From Planctomycetota bacterium (GTDB lineage: Bacteria > Planctomycetota > Planctomycetia > Pirellulales > Pirellulaceae): a stretch of 32,204 nt of DNA. A program made the position numbers and the translations under genes. The DNA lies in the NCBI GenBank assembly GCA_029259935.1, contig JAJDEH010000190.1, positions 1-32,204 of the forward strand. Direction: 5' to 3'. Positions 1-9,077 of this stretch are shown piece after piece (the stretch's first letter is position 1; the number at the start of each line of letters is the position of its first letter). The notes under the pieces were generated by a model. The model did not search any database and had not been told where the DNA came from. It was given only the letters and a program-made list of their open reading frames with translations.

Positions 1-318
1 CTGTGCGCCGGCACCCGCAACCAAATCACTCGTGAAGATGTGCTGTTTGCCGGTGCGGTCGTCGACGAATTGTTGCGATCGGCGGGCCACGACTGGCAGT
101 GCAACGATCAAGCTGAAATTGCAGCCGACGCCTGGCGCCAGGCCGCCCGCGAGTTTTCCAGCGGTACGCCCCTGGCGGAGACCCTTCGCGACAGTTCGGG
201 TGGACGCAACTTAATCGCCATCGGCCAAGAGCGGGACATTGAAATCGCGGCCCGAATCGATCGCTTCGACCTGGTGCCGGAACTGGATGCCAAAGATTTC
301 TCGCTGCGGGCGTGTTGA
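1..318 (+). CDS. comB: 2-phosphosulfolactate phosphatase, C-terminal part
   Basis: The frame is open from the window edge to a TGA and encodes about 105 residues. It begins LCAGT and continues with an EDVLFAGAVVDELL stretch, then an acidic helix, a SSGGRNL segment and an ERDIEIAARID...VPEL tail. This order matches the C-terminal half of the ComB family, which removes the phosphate from 2-phospho-3-sulfolactate to give sulfolactate, a step in sulfolactate and coenzyme M biosynthesis. Bacterial homologues are widespread and often of unknown physiological role. The start and N-terminal half lie outside the window. Assignment rests on motif recognition by eye. Confidence 0.8.
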   Translation: MCAGTRNQITREDVLFAGAVVDELLRSAGHDWQCNDQAEIAADAWRQAAREFSSGTPLAETLRDSSGGRNLIAIGQERDIEIAARIDRFDLVPELDAKDFSLRAC

Positions 319-444
319 ATTCCGACGGAATTCGGCAATTTCCAGTCTGAGCTGTCCAAGAATTGGCCTGCCAAGCAGAATAGAGACTGCCGCGAATTTC
401 AGGCGGTGTCCTTTTTTTATACATAGGCCTCGGAGAACAATACG

Positions 445-750
445 ATGGAGAGCGCCGGTCCTGAAGCCGTAGGCACTATTTTCATGTTGGTCTGCATGGT
501 GTTCATGGGCGTAGCCGTGATCATCAACGTTGCCGGGTTCGCTTTTTGGATCTGGATGCTGATCGACTGCGCGACAAACGAGCCCAAGCGGCCAGACAAC
601 CAAACCGTCGTCTGGATTCTCGTCATCGTGTTGGCGAGTTGGATCGGGGCGCTGATCTTCTATTTCGTGCGGCGCTCCAATCGACCCGTTTTATCGCAAT
701 ATCCAATGGGCGCGCAAAAGCCAATGGGCACGCAAAAGCCCCAATTCTGA
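445..750 (+). CDS. Small two-helix membrane protein, PLDc_N-like
   Basis: This 101-residue protein has a long hydrophobic segment at about residues 10-40, ending WIWMLIDCATNEP, and a second at about 55-75 starting VVWILVIVLASWIGALIFYF. A first helix ending in Asp-Cys, a short polar loop, then W...IGALIFYF is the pattern of the PLDc_N (phospholipase D-nuclease N-terminal) family of small membrane proteins. That domain is often found alone in bacteria and has no assigned activity by itself. The C-terminus carries a duplicated PMGAQK/PMGTQK unit from an 18-bp tandem repeat. GGAG lies upstream of the ATG (about 432-435). Confidence 0.75.
   Translation: MESAGPEAVGTIFMLVCMVFMGVAVIINVAGFAFWIWMLIDCATNEPKRPDNQTVVWILVIVLASWIGALIFYFVRRSNRPVLSQYPMGAQKPMGTQKPQF
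703..738 (+). repeat. 18-bp tandem repeat inside coding sequence
   Basis: Two head-to-tail copies of an 18-bp unit (703-720 and 721-738) differ at one base (gcg versus gca). They encode PMGAQK and PMGTQK at the end of the PLDc_N-like protein. The unit length is a multiple of three, so copy-number change would keep the frame. Confidence 0.85.
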
Positions 751-945
751 GGACGCTGATCCGCGAACTATTCGTTGGGCCGTCGTGCCCGTCTTCTCGT
801 ACGGTGCCGGTGTCGCAAGTGGCATGGCACCCTTGGCGGATGTCAGTAAGATAGGGGCCACCGGCTTGCCAGCCAGATGCACCGCTCTCAAAGAAGCGCA
901 TCGTGTCCTCACGCCCATTTCCCACTAATTCAGGCAGCAGTAGCC

Positions 946-2553
946 ATGCAGATGGAGAAGCTTGTCTCGCTTTGTAAACGGCGAGGATTTCTGTTTCAAT
1001 CCAGCGAGATTTATGGCGGTCTCAACGGCTTTTGGGATTATGGTCCGCTGGGCGTCGAACTGAAACGAAACATCAAGGACGCGTGGTGGCGCGACATGGT
1101 CACCAGTCACGACGACTTGGCCACTCCCCAGGGCGGCCCCGAGGCCTACGAGATGGTCGGCTTGGATTGCACCATCATCATGCATCCGCAGGTTTGGAAG
1201 TCGTCCGGCCACTACGATTTGTTTCACGACTTCATGGTCGACTGCCGCGAAACTAATAAACGATATCGGCACGATCAAGTCCGCGGCCGTTGGGTCGAAG
1301 CCAAGGGCCAGCGCATCTTCGTGGCGACCATCGTCGAGACCGAAAATGAAGAGGAAGACACGCGGGCACGGGCACAAAAGTTCTTCAAACTGCGGGCCAA
1401 GGACGCCGATCAAATGCAGTGGGACGAGCGGTTTCTCACGTTGCCTGAAGTCGACGATATGGAGAAAGTACTCGCTCCGACCGCGAAATCACTAGGCACG
1501 CTGACCGCGCCTCGTGAGTTTAACTTGATGTTCAAGACGACCGTGGGCGCGCTGGGCGGTGACGACGACGCCGCGTTTTTGCGCCCCGAAACCGCGCAAG
1601 GTATTTTCGTCAACTTCAAGAACGTACTCGACAGCACGCGCGTCAAACTGCCGTTTGGTATCGCTCAGATGGGCAAGAGCTTTCGCAACGAAATCACGCC
1701 CCGGAATTTCACGTTTCGGTCGCGCGAATTCGAGCAGATGGAAATTGAATTCTTCTGCCATCCCAACTCGTCGCAAGATTGGTATCAATACTGGCGCGAC
1801 CGCCGCATGAAGTGGTATCAAGAATTGGGCCTCTCCGACCAGCGACTGCAACTGCGCGAACATCACCCCGAGGAACTCAGCCATTACTCGACCGGAACCG
1901 CCGACATCGAGTATGCGTTTCCGTTTCTGCCGGAAGGCGAATATGGCGAACTAGAAGGCATCGCTCATCGCGGCGACTTCGATCTGCGCAGTCACATGGA
2001 AGGTAAGTTGGATGAAAAGTCCAATCCGCTAAAGTTGCAACTTGGTCCAGACGGCAAACCCAAATGGCGGGGCAGCGGCAAGGACTTGCAGTATCGCGAC
2101 GAGGCGACCAAGGAAAAGTACACGCCGCATGTCATCGAGCCATCGGCTGGTGCCGACCGAGCCGCCTTGGCGTTTCTGTGCGAAGCCTACACCGAAGACG
2201 AAGCACCGGACGAGAACGGCAAAATGCAAAGCCGCGTGGTGATGAAGTTGCATCCCCGCATTGCTCCGGTAAAGTGCGCCGTTTTCCCGCTGGTGAAAAA
2301 AGACGGCATGCCAGAGATTGCCAAAGACGTCTATCGGGCGCTCAAGCAACATTTCAACGTCTTTTACGACGAGAAGGGCGCGGTGGGCCGCCGCTATCGA
2401 CGGCAAGACGAAGCCGGCACGCCGTTTTGCATCACTGTCGACGGCGACACGCTAAAAGACAACACCGTGACCATCCGCGACCGGGATTCGCTGGATCAAG
2501 CACGAGTCAAAGTCGACGATTGCGTCGCGGAAATTCGACAACGCCTTCAGTAA
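946..2553 (+). CDS. glyQS: Glycyl-tRNA synthetase (homodimeric, class II)
   Basis: A 535-residue enzyme that charges tRNA-Gly with glycine in the cytoplasm. The N-terminus (KLVSLCKRRGFLFQSSEIYGG followed by GFWDYGPLGVELKRN) is diagnostic of the single-chain alpha2-type GlyRS. Class II motif 2 begins FRNEITPRN at about residue 246 with the expected FRSREFEQMEIEFF continuation. Motif 3 (GADRAALAF) is near residue 400. The C-terminal anticodon-binding domain follows (APVKCAVFPLVKKDG...TPFCITVDGDT...VTIRDRDS). A longer reading frame extends upstream to 877, but family alignment starts at MQMEKL, so ATG 946 is chosen. About residues 100-180 form the variable insertion usual in these enzymes. Confidence 0.96.
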   Translation: MQMEKLVSLCKRRGFLFQSSEIYGGLNGFWDYGPLGVELKRNIKDAWWRDMVTSHDDLATPQGGPEAYEMVGLDCTIIMHPQVWKSSGHYDLFHDFMVDCRETNKRYRHDQVRGRWVEAKGQRIFVATIVETENEEEDTRARAQKFFKLRAKDADQMQWDERFLTLPEVDDMEKVLAPTAKSLGTLTAPREFNLMFKTTVGALGGDDDAAFLRPETAQGIFVNFKNVLDSTRVKLPFGIAQMGKSFRNEITPRNFTFRSREFEQMEIEFFCHPNSSQDWYQYWRDRRMKWYQELGLSDQRLQLREHHPEELSHYSTGTADIEYAFPFLPEGEYGELEGIAHRGDFDLRSHMEGKLDEKSNPLKLQLGPDGKPKWRGSGKDLQYRDEATKEKYTPHVIEPSAGADRAALAFLCEAYTEDEAPDENGKMQSRVVMKLHPRIAPVKCAVFPLVKKDGMPEIAKDVYRALKQHFNVFYDEKGAVGRRYRRQDEAGTPFCITVDGDTLKDNTVTIRDRDSLDQARVKVDDCVAEIRQRLQ

Positions 2554-2555
2554 GC

Positions 2556-2572
2556 CACTTTCGTCAAAAGTG
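2556..2572 (+). terminator. Small hairpin just after glyQS
   Basis: Three bases after the glyQS stop, a 6-bp stem (CACTTT paired with AAAGTG) encloses a 5-base loop. No U-tract follows, so it may be an RNA 3'-end stabilising hairpin rather than an intrinsic terminator. Confidence 0.25.
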
Positions 2573-2753
2573 ACTCGGTTGCTGATGCCTTCTTACCTTG
2601 AGGATGCACGCCGCGGATGCCGCCAGCGAGTTGAGGCGGCTACCGAGCCGGGGGGTCTCTTCGCCGCAGGTGATGTTCAGCTTGCAGTTTCACCCGCGAC
2701 TCGCGATAATTGACTCGTCATTCATTTGGCGGGGAAATTCGAAAGGTATAGCC

Positions 2754-3743
2754 ATGTTTGTTCATCGTCGGTGTCTTCTCGCCACCGCTTTGGTGTTAGC
2801 CACCGCTCTGCCCGCCATGGCCCAGTATCGACGCGGTGGGCACCAGCATATCGGACATCGGCATCATGGCCATCACCATCATTCCCACTTTGGTTTTCGC
2901 CACGGTACGTCTTTGCGGTTCGGTCTCTCTCTGGGTGGCGTGTATCAGCGCTCTTATTACGGATCGGGATGTTCGACTCTCGGGTACGGTTCCGGCATTT
3001 ACAGTCCGTACGGAACCTACTACGCGCCGAGTAGCAATTATCTGGAGTACTATTCGCCATCCATTTATGCACCCGCCGAACTGGGGTATGGTCCTCAGGC
3101 TTTGACTCAGTTCCTGGGTCTCGGACGTAGTGCGTTCACTGCTCCACTGGCCGTCGATCCCAAACCCTTGGTCGCGCCCCCGCTTCCGGCGGCCCCGGCG
3201 GTTCCTGCTTCAACATTGAAGAGGCCGCTGGTTCGTCATTCGAATCCGGAAACGCTGCGCCGCGCCCGCAAGTATGTGACGATCGGCGACGAACTGTTTC
3301 GCGAGGCCCGTTATCACGAAGCACTGCAACAATACAAGTCGGCTGTGAAGATCGCGCCCGACTTGGCCGAGGCATTTTTTCGTCAATCTTACGCCTACAT
3401 CGCGACCAGCCGTTATGAACACGCGGCCACGGCCATCAAACGCGGCATAGCTCTGGATCCGCGCGAAGTGGGTTCCGGTTTTAAGTTGGCCAGTATTTAC
3501 GGTGACGCCCATTTAGCCAAGGCAACGCATGTCGAAGGCCTGGCCGCCGCCGCGTTAGAGTTCCCGGATAACTCGGATCTTGTCTTTTTGCTGGGCACGT
3601 TTTTTCATTTCGACGACGCGCCGGATCGCGCGCGGAAATTCTTGAATCGAGCAGGCACGATGGAACGAGGAGACGATTCGCACGTCCGCGCGTTTCTGTC
3701 CGGTGCCGCGCCGGACAAACCGGCAGCCGACTTTGATGCCTAA
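2754..3743 (+). CDS. Exported His-rich protein with TPR repeats
   Basis: A 329-residue protein. The start at 2754 is chosen because it gives a clean signal peptide (charged RR, hydrophobic core, AMA-Q cleavage near residue 23) and has GAAAGG about 8 bases upstream; the frame stays open to 2598 but that extension is not signal-like. Mature residues 24-50 are rich in His, Gly and Arg (HHGHHHHSH cluster), followed by a Tyr/Ser/Gly-rich low-complexity stretch to about 110 and a Pro/Ala linker. From about residue 165 there are TPR-like units (YHEALQQYKSAVKIAPDLAEAF, YEHAATAIKRGIALDP). Cell-surface or periplasmic scaffold is a reasonable guess, and the His cluster could bind metal. No enzymatic motif seen. 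Confidence 0.8.
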   Translation: MFVHRRCLLATALVLATALPAMAQYRRGGHQHIGHRHHGHHHHSHFGFRHGTSLRFGLSLGGVYQRSYYGSGCSTLGYGSGIYSPYGTYYAPSSNYLEYYSPSIYAPAELGYGPQALTQFLGLGRSAFTAPLAVDPKPLVAPPLPAAPAVPASTLKRPLVRHSNPETLRRARKYVTIGDELFREARYHEALQQYKSAVKIAPDLAEAFFRQSYAYIATSRYEHAATAIKRGIALDPREVGSGFKLASIYGDAHLAKATHVEGLAAAALEFPDNSDLVFLLGTFFHFDDAPDRARKFLNRAGTMERGDDSHVRAFLSGAAPDKPAADFDA

Positions 3744-3796
3744 TCGTGCCCGGCACCCGAGGGCGCATTCGCGGCTCGGTGGCGCGTTGAATTGAG

Positions 3797-4843
3797 TTAC
3801 TTCGACGGGTCCATCAAGACGATGCGGAAACCGGTATAGACGAACGCATCGGACGCTTCGCCGAAGCCACGCGAGGCGCAGCGACTGCTGATCGGTCCGG
3901 TACACCACGCTCCGCCTCGCATCGAACGCCAATCGCCGTAGCGGTGGTTGGCGGTCGTCTTGGGGCCGCCGGGATCGACCACCGGCGGCACGTTGTTCAA
4001 CCGCTGCATCACGGAGGCGTTGGTTAGCTCCGTGTAGTAGCGATCGTGGTACTTGTCCGAACACCATTCCCACACGTTGCCGTGGGTATCGAATAGACCC
4101 CAGCGATTGGCCCGCAAACTTGCGACCGCGGCGGTGTAGACAAAGCCGTCGCCCTCGTCCTTACCGAGCCGCGCGATGCGTTGCCGCAGGGTCATGCCGG
4201 GATGGGCGACTTCCAAAGCGGCGTCCGCGACATTTCCGAAGGCGTAAATCGTATCCGCCGCTTCCCCGCCGAGGTAGCCCGTGGTTACACCAGCGCGGGC
4301 CGCGTATTCCCATTCCGCTTCCGTCGGCAGTCGATAAACGGCATCATCCTTTTCGCTAAGCCATGTGCAAAACGCCACGGCGTCCTTCCAACTCACGCAA
4401 ACCACGGGATGCTCTTCCGATTGCTTGAAGCCCGGGTCGCGCCAGGTGCGGCTTGAGTCCACCTTGAATTGTTGGATTCCTTCCTCGCCGACGGCATCGA
4501 AGGCCAGCGCGCCCTTGCCGTTGGTCTCGGCGGTGGTCCGATAATTCGCGGCTTTGACGAATTGACGAAACTGGCCGACGGTGACCTCGGTAGCTGCGAT
4601 ATGAAAATCGCGGCTGATCTTCACCGGATGCGCGGGTCGTGCATCGTGGTCGCCGGTAGAGCCCGTCGAGAACGGATTTTTCTTACGCAGATCATCGCCG
4701 TGCATCTCCCCGCGAATGTATTGGCCGGCGGGAATGCGGATCAGACGGATGCCCAGCGAGTTGGTCGTTGTGGCAAGTTCGTCGGCGGCAACCGAATTCA
4801 AGCTCAGCAACGCGACGAGCACCAATAAAACGGCATCACGCAT
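3797..4843 (-). CDS. Exported SUMF1/FGE-sulfatase-domain protein
   Basis: A 348-residue protein with an N-terminal signal peptide (about 1-20, ending SVAADE). The rest is one SUMF1 domain: GEMHGDD and DARPAHPVKIS segments, ATEVTVGQFRQFV, HPVVCVSWKDAVAFCTWLSEKD, YRLPTEAEWEYAARAG, GLFDTHGNVWEWC and a terminal MRGGAW...TGFRIV. These are the landmarks of the formylglycine-generating-enzyme fold. The CxxxxC pattern of true sulfatase-activating enzymes is not evident near the C-terminus, so catalysis is doubtful; many planctomycete members are non-activating. Its ATG lies inside the end of the DUF1552 gene (8-bp overlap) with AAGGAG 7 bases upstream, indicating translational coupling as last gene of the operon. 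Confidence 0.9.
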   Translation of the reverse strand: MRDAVLLVLVALLSLNSVAADELATTTNSLGIRLIRIPAGQYIRGEMHGDDLRKKNPFSTGSTGDHDARPAHPVKISRDFHIAATEVTVGQFRQFVKAANYRTTAETNGKGALAFDAVGEEGIQQFKVDSSRTWRDPGFKQSEEHPVVCVSWKDAVAFCTWLSEKDDAVYRLPTEAEWEYAARAGVTTGYLGGEAADTIYAFGNVADAALEVAHPGMTLRQRIARLGKDEGDGFVYTAAVASLRANRWGLFDTHGNVWEWCSDKYHDRYYTELTNASVMQRLNNVPPVVDPGGPKTTANHRYGDWRSMRGGAWCTGPISSRCASRGFGEASDAFVYTGFRIVLMDPSK

Positions 4844-6152
4844 CGACCAACTCCTTGATAACGCCCGTGCTGTCGTGCAGGCGTTTTCCTGCTTCCACGC
4901 CGAGGCGCTGCATCATGGTCAGCCACAGGTTGGCCAGCGGTGTGTTCTTGGGCAATTCAAGATGGCCCTGATGGCGTATGCCCAAGCCCGCGCCGCCGCT
5001 AAGCATCGTCGGCAGCAAATCGCGGCTGTGTCCGATTCCCATTCCGCTGCTGAAGCCAAGCAACGCATGATCCAACAACGTTGCGTCGCCTTCGCGAATC
5101 GACCGCAGCCGGCGGAGGAAGTGCGACCAGTGCCGCATGTAAATCGCGTCCGCCCGTGCGAGCTCATCCAAGTTTTGCGGATCGTTGCCGTGATGCGTCA
5201 GCGAGTGATAATCTTTCGACAACCCCCATTCGGGATACGAGCCGCCCTTCAACTCGGTCCGCACGACATACGTGACGACGCGTGTCGAATCGGTCTGAAA
5301 AGCCAAGGCAATCAGGTCGTACATCAACTTCGAGTATTCCTCGTAGGAAAAGTCCTTCGGTTCGTCGGGCGTCAGCCGCTGGGAGTAATCGCCGAGTCCG
5401 TCGAGCTTGGGATTCGGCTTGGCCTTCTCCGACCATTGCACCTGACGTTCAAGCTGCTTTTCCAATTCCCGCACCGAATGGAAATACTGATCGAGTTGCC
5501 GCCGGTCCGCTTGGCCGAGCTTCTTCTGCAATCGCGCGGCGTCTTCGCTTACCAAGTCAAGGACGCTTTGCCGCTGGCGAAACTCCGTCGATTGATTGGC
5601 CTTTTGCTCGGCGGTCGGTGGCCGGAACAGGCGGTCGAAAAGAGTGGACGGATCGTTTTCCGCCGCCAGCGGCACGCCCTGCCGGTTCCACGAGAGCGTC
5701 GCCAAATCCGGTCCGCCCAAACCGGTACCTCGTTTAATCGACAGTTGCAGCGAAGGGAAACGCGTGTCCCGCCCGATGGCCTCGGATGCAAGTTGGTCGA
5801 AAGAGATGTCTTGCTTCTTCTCGCGGGCGATTCCCGTAGCGAAGGGATAAGTCCCCTGATGACCGCCACCATTTTGTAGATAAGTTCCGGAAAGGACGGT
5901 GAACCGGCCCCGATGTTCTTCCAGCGGCTTGAGGATGCGGGGCATGGTGAAGTCGGGACCCACGTCGGTTGGGAAGAACTGGCGGACGTTCATACCCATG
6001 CCAAAGTAAAACACGCCCAGCCGCGGAGTCACTTGCGGTGTTGGCAACGCAAGCGCCGAAGCCGGCATCATGGCTTCGAGATACGGCAGCGCCATCGCCG
6101 CGCCAGTTCCGCGAAGAAACGTGCGGCGGGAGAGTTTTGGCCTATTGATCAT
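4836..6152 (-). CDS. DUF1552 protein with Tat signal
   Basis: A 438-residue protein starting with a twin-arginine signal (SRRTFLRGTGAAMALPYLEAM). It then follows the DUF1552 pattern: PRLGVFYFGMGMNVRQFFP, LSGTYLQNGGGHQGTYPFATG, SFDQLASEAIG, NDPSTLFDRLF, a long helical region with VLDLVSEDAARLQKKLGQADRRQLDQY, and an HSLTHH motif near residues 315-320. DUF1552 belongs with DUF1501-type proteins that are typically paired with DUF1592/DUF1588 cytochrome-like proteins in Planctomycetes. Their biochemical function is not established; a role in degrading complex compounds at the periplasmic face has been suggested. It lies 42 bp downstream of the cytochrome-like gene and overlaps the SUMF1 gene. Confidence 0.93.
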   Translation of the reverse strand: MINRPKLSRRTFLRGTGAAMALPYLEAMMPASALALPTPQVTPRLGVFYFGMGMNVRQFFPTDVGPDFTMPRILKPLEEHRGRFTVLSGTYLQNGGGHQGTYPFATGIAREKKQDISFDQLASEAIGRDTRFPSLQLSIKRGTGLGGPDLATLSWNRQGVPLAAENDPSTLFDRLFRPPTAEQKANQSTEFRQRQSVLDLVSEDAARLQKKLGQADRRQLDQYFHSVRELEKQLERQVQWSEKAKPNPKLDGLGDYSQRLTPDEPKDFSYEEYSKLMYDLIALAFQTDSTRVVTYVVRTELKGGSYPEWGLSKDYHSLTHHGNDPQNLDELARADAIYMRHWSHFLRRLRSIREGDATLLDHALLGFSSGMGIGHSRDLLPTMLSGGAGLGIRHQGHLELPKNTPLANLWLTMMQRLGVEAGKRLHDSTGVIKELVDA

Positions 6153-6194
6153 GCTGCATCTTTCTTGGGAATCGTTGCTTCGCGTCTAGTGGGT

Positions 6195-8783
6195 TCATTT
6201 GGTCCGAAACACGCTGGTCGCAACCAACGCCTTGATCGCCGCCCGAAGTGTATCGCCTTCTTCCACCATCTCGGCCACAACTGCGTCGATGGTTCCACGA
6301 TCCGCCGGTTCGACGGGGCGGCCAAGAGCATACACAAACAGCTTTTCCGCCAGGGCGCGGCGGAAGCGGCCGTCCTGTTCGAGCAGTAGTGCCTTGAACT
6401 CGAGGAAATTCTTAAACGCTCGGCCGTTGGGCAGCTTGCCGCTGGCGTCGATCGGCGGCGTCTTGCTTCCTCGAAAATCCTCGCCGTTCTGCCGGTCTCG
6501 CCAGGCGCCCGTTGCGTCGAAGTTCTCCAAAGCCAGGCCGTAACCGTCGATGCCGCGATGGCAGCTTGCGCAGGCCTCGATTTGTTGGTGCTGCAACAGA
6601 CGTTCGCGAACCGTCAGCCGTTTGCCCTGAATGTTGGGCTCAACCTCGCCCACGTTGGGCGGTGGGGGATCGGGCGGATCGTTAAACAACACTTCGCGTA
6701 CGTAGACGCCCCGATTGACCGGCTTGGTGCGGATGCCATCCGAGCCGCGCAAATGGACGCCGGCCTGTCCGAGCAAACCGCCACGCGGCGAATCTTTGGG
6801 CAACGAAACGCGTCGAATGGCTTTTCCCTTCACACCTTCCAAGCCATAAAACTTTGCCAAAGGCTCGTTGACCATCACGAATTCTGAATCAAGAAAACTC
6901 AGCACGCTAAGATCTTCGCGCAAAACTTCTTCGAAGAATGCCAGCGTTTCGCCAACCATGTCCTCGCGCAAAGCGGGATCGAAGTCACGATAAATCTTGC
7001 GGTCCGGTGTGAAGTCGAGGAACTCGCCAGTTCGCAGCCACTGAGCCGCGAAACTGTCGACCAATGCCCGCGATTTGGGATCGGCGACCATGCGATCGAC
7101 TTCCTTGACGAGGATCGCTGGGACGCCAAGCCTTCCGTCGCCGGCAAGTTGCAACAGCCGTGGATCCGGCATGCTGGACCAAAGGAAATACGACAGCCGT
7201 GAGGCAAGTTCGAAGTCGGTCAGCGCACGCGGCGCGGGCTCTAATCCTGCCTTCGTTGGCACCAAAGTCGCCTTGCCGCGTGGCTCGACAAGATAGAGGA
7301 AAGCCGGCGAAGTAAGCGTGTAAGTCAATCCGACCTTAATCGCATCCTCGAAACTTACGTCTTGCTTGAGTTCCCGACGAACCAATTCGACAACACGTTC
7401 CACTTCAGCCTCCTCGACCGGGCGGCGAAACGCGCGGGGCAGGAATCTCGCAAACATCTCACGAACATATTTCATATCTTTTGGCGCATCTTCATCCTTG
7501 AAGAACAACGCCTTATGGCTGAGCGGTGGCCAGGCTTCGTACAACGGGCCTTCGATTTCGATCCAGTCGATGATCAGCTTCGGCGCGGTGCTCGGATCGA
7601 GCAGCACCTCGGCGGGACGATTGCCGCCGGTCCAGCCTTCGGACTTCATCCGCGCTCTCAAACGCAGGGCCTCGGCGTGATTGCCCGCTTTCGAAGCGGC
7701 TTCCATTTTCTTATGAAAATCCCAATATCTCGGCATGCCGACCGAGACCTTCGAGCCGTTCACGATGCCCGCCTGCATATAAACGCCGCTGGCTCCCGGC
7801 ACGGCAACCATCGGGCGCGTCGCCGAATACACGCGCGGCTTGTCCAGCGTGGCGGTGACTTCCGTCTCGATAAGATCGCTCTCGCGGCCGTTGATGCGCC
7901 GGACAAACATCTTCACGGGGTCATCAGGGCGGCCATGCTGAGCGGCGGCCCGAATGCGAACCGTGTAGAAGCCGTTGACGGGAAACATCTGCTTGGTGCC
8001 GGGATAGTACAGCCCACGGCCGACGCGCGCCGCGCCGGCCAACAACCGCACATCATTCTCTAGGCAGTACCTGCCGCCGCTGCCGCAAACATACGCGAAA
8101 CCGAACTCGGGCTTCGCCATGTCTTCCCATTCAAACCGCGTGCGGCGGGTGGGGTAGGCTGGCGGTCCGCTGACGATCGCCTTGTCGACAATCCGCCGCG
8201 CCGCTTCGTAATAGCCAGCCAGCAAGGATGGATCGAGCATCAACGCCGAGCCAACTTTGTCGAAACCGTCGATCGTCGGATCGGGCGGTAGCAACTCGGC
8301 CGGGTCCTCGCCGGGCAGAAACCGCATCTGGAACAAATCACGAATCGTGTTGGAGAATTCCGTTCGGTTGAGCCGCCGCAGCAATACACGGCCGCCCGCC
8401 CCAGCCGATCGCGTTCTCGCCGCCCGCAGTGCAGCGGCGAGCCAGCGAACGACGTCCCGATGTTCCGCCGCGCTCGGCTTCGCTTCGCCTTCCGGCGGCA
8501 TCTCGCCGAGATTGAGGTTGTCCATCACCTCGATCCACACCGCCGCTTGTCCCGCCGAGTCAAAATCGGCGGTCAACGTATCCAGCCGCAAATCGCCTTC
8601 ATGCTTGGTGGCACCGTGACAACGGACACAGTGTTTCTTGATAAACGGCTGGACCACCGATTCGAACTTATTGTCCCCCGCCCGCGACGCTGTTCCACAC
8701 AGGCCTGCAATCACAATCGCCGCAATTACGACAATGTTCCCCTTGATTTTCGATGCATTGATTCCAGATTGTCTCATGGGCAT
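6195..8783 (-). CDS. Planctomycete cytochrome-like protein (PSCyt1, DUF1587/1595/1592/1588/1585)
   Basis: About 862 residues. A hydrophobic N-terminal segment (IVVIAAIVIAGLCG) indicates export or membrane anchoring. A haem-c type CVRCH lies at about residues 52-56, followed by KHEGDLRLDTL typical of the PSCyt1 domain. Next come LLRRLNRTEFSNTIRDLF (DUF1587), FLPRAFRRPVEEAEVERVV and LTSPAFLYLVEP (DUF1595), ELASRLSYFLWSSMPD (DUF1592), RGGLLGQAGVHLRGSDGIRTKPVNRG (DUF1588, with ACASCH near residue 738) and a C-terminal LAEKLFVYALGRP (DUF1585). The frame extends by six codons to a TTG at 8801; ATG 8783 has GGTAGG close upstream and is preferred. First gene of the three-gene operon. Confidence 0.93.
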   Translation of the reverse strand: MPMRQSGINASKIKGNIVVIAAIVIAGLCGTASRAGDNKFESVVQPFIKKHCVRCHGATKHEGDLRLDTLTADFDSAGQAAVWIEVMDNLNLGEMPPEGEAKPSAAEHRDVVRWLAAALRAARTRSAGAGGRVLLRRLNRTEFSNTIRDLFQMRFLPGEDPAELLPPDPTIDGFDKVGSALMLDPSLLAGYYEAARRIVDKAIVSGPPAYPTRRTRFEWEDMAKPEFGFAYVCGSGGRYCLENDVRLLAGAARVGRGLYYPGTKQMFPVNGFYTVRIRAAAQHGRPDDPVKMFVRRINGRESDLIETEVTATLDKPRVYSATRPMVAVPGASGVYMQAGIVNGSKVSVGMPRYWDFHKKMEAASKAGNHAEALRLRARMKSEGWTGGNRPAEVLLDPSTAPKLIIDWIEIEGPLYEAWPPLSHKALFFKDEDAPKDMKYVREMFARFLPRAFRRPVEEAEVERVVELVRRELKQDVSFEDAIKVGLTYTLTSPAFLYLVEPRGKATLVPTKAGLEPAPRALTDFELASRLSYFLWSSMPDPRLLQLAGDGRLGVPAILVKEVDRMVADPKSRALVDSFAAQWLRTGEFLDFTPDRKIYRDFDPALREDMVGETLAFFEEVLREDLSVLSFLDSEFVMVNEPLAKFYGLEGVKGKAIRRVSLPKDSPRGGLLGQAGVHLRGSDGIRTKPVNRGVYVREVLFNDPPDPPPPNVGEVEPNIQGKRLTVRERLLQHQQIEACASCHRGIDGYGLALENFDATGAWRDRQNGEDFRGSKTPPIDASGKLPNGRAFKNFLEFKALLLEQDGRFRRALAEKLFVYALGRPVEPADRGTIDAVVAEMVEEGDTLRAAIKALVATSVFRTK

Positions 8784-9077
8784 GCGGCCTACCGTACTCA
8801 ATTTCGTCAGAAACTACTCTAGCCGAAATCGCGCCTCGTAGCCACGTTCGAGAGGCCTTGGCGCGCGTCAGCGGCGGGCAATTCAATGCCGCAAACATCG
8901 AGAGTTTGAATTTTGAGGGCACCCGTCGGGGCGGCGTGCCAAGGTTCACGGCTAGCTTAGCGTGGACCGACGGAACGGAAAAATTGAAGGAATCGAGGAC
9001 AGCCCAAAGACTGACCTTGTCAATTTTCCCAACGCCGGACCAAAATGATTATTCAATCACGCCACGGAGGGTGCCAA
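8784..9077. other. Divergent intergenic region, no gene recognised
   Basis: This 294-bp stretch separates the minus-strand cytochrome-like operon from the plus-strand four-gene run and must hold promoters for both. I see no convincing reading frame. The only distinct element is GGAGGG just before the next gene. Confidence 0.5.

Noticed and set aside
4716..5879. 387-codon plus-strand reading frame
   Set aside because: Antisense shadow of the DUF1552 gene, whose product is unmistakable.
7362..8063. 233-codon plus-strand reading frame
   Set aside because: Opposite the cytochrome-like gene; no recognisable protein features.
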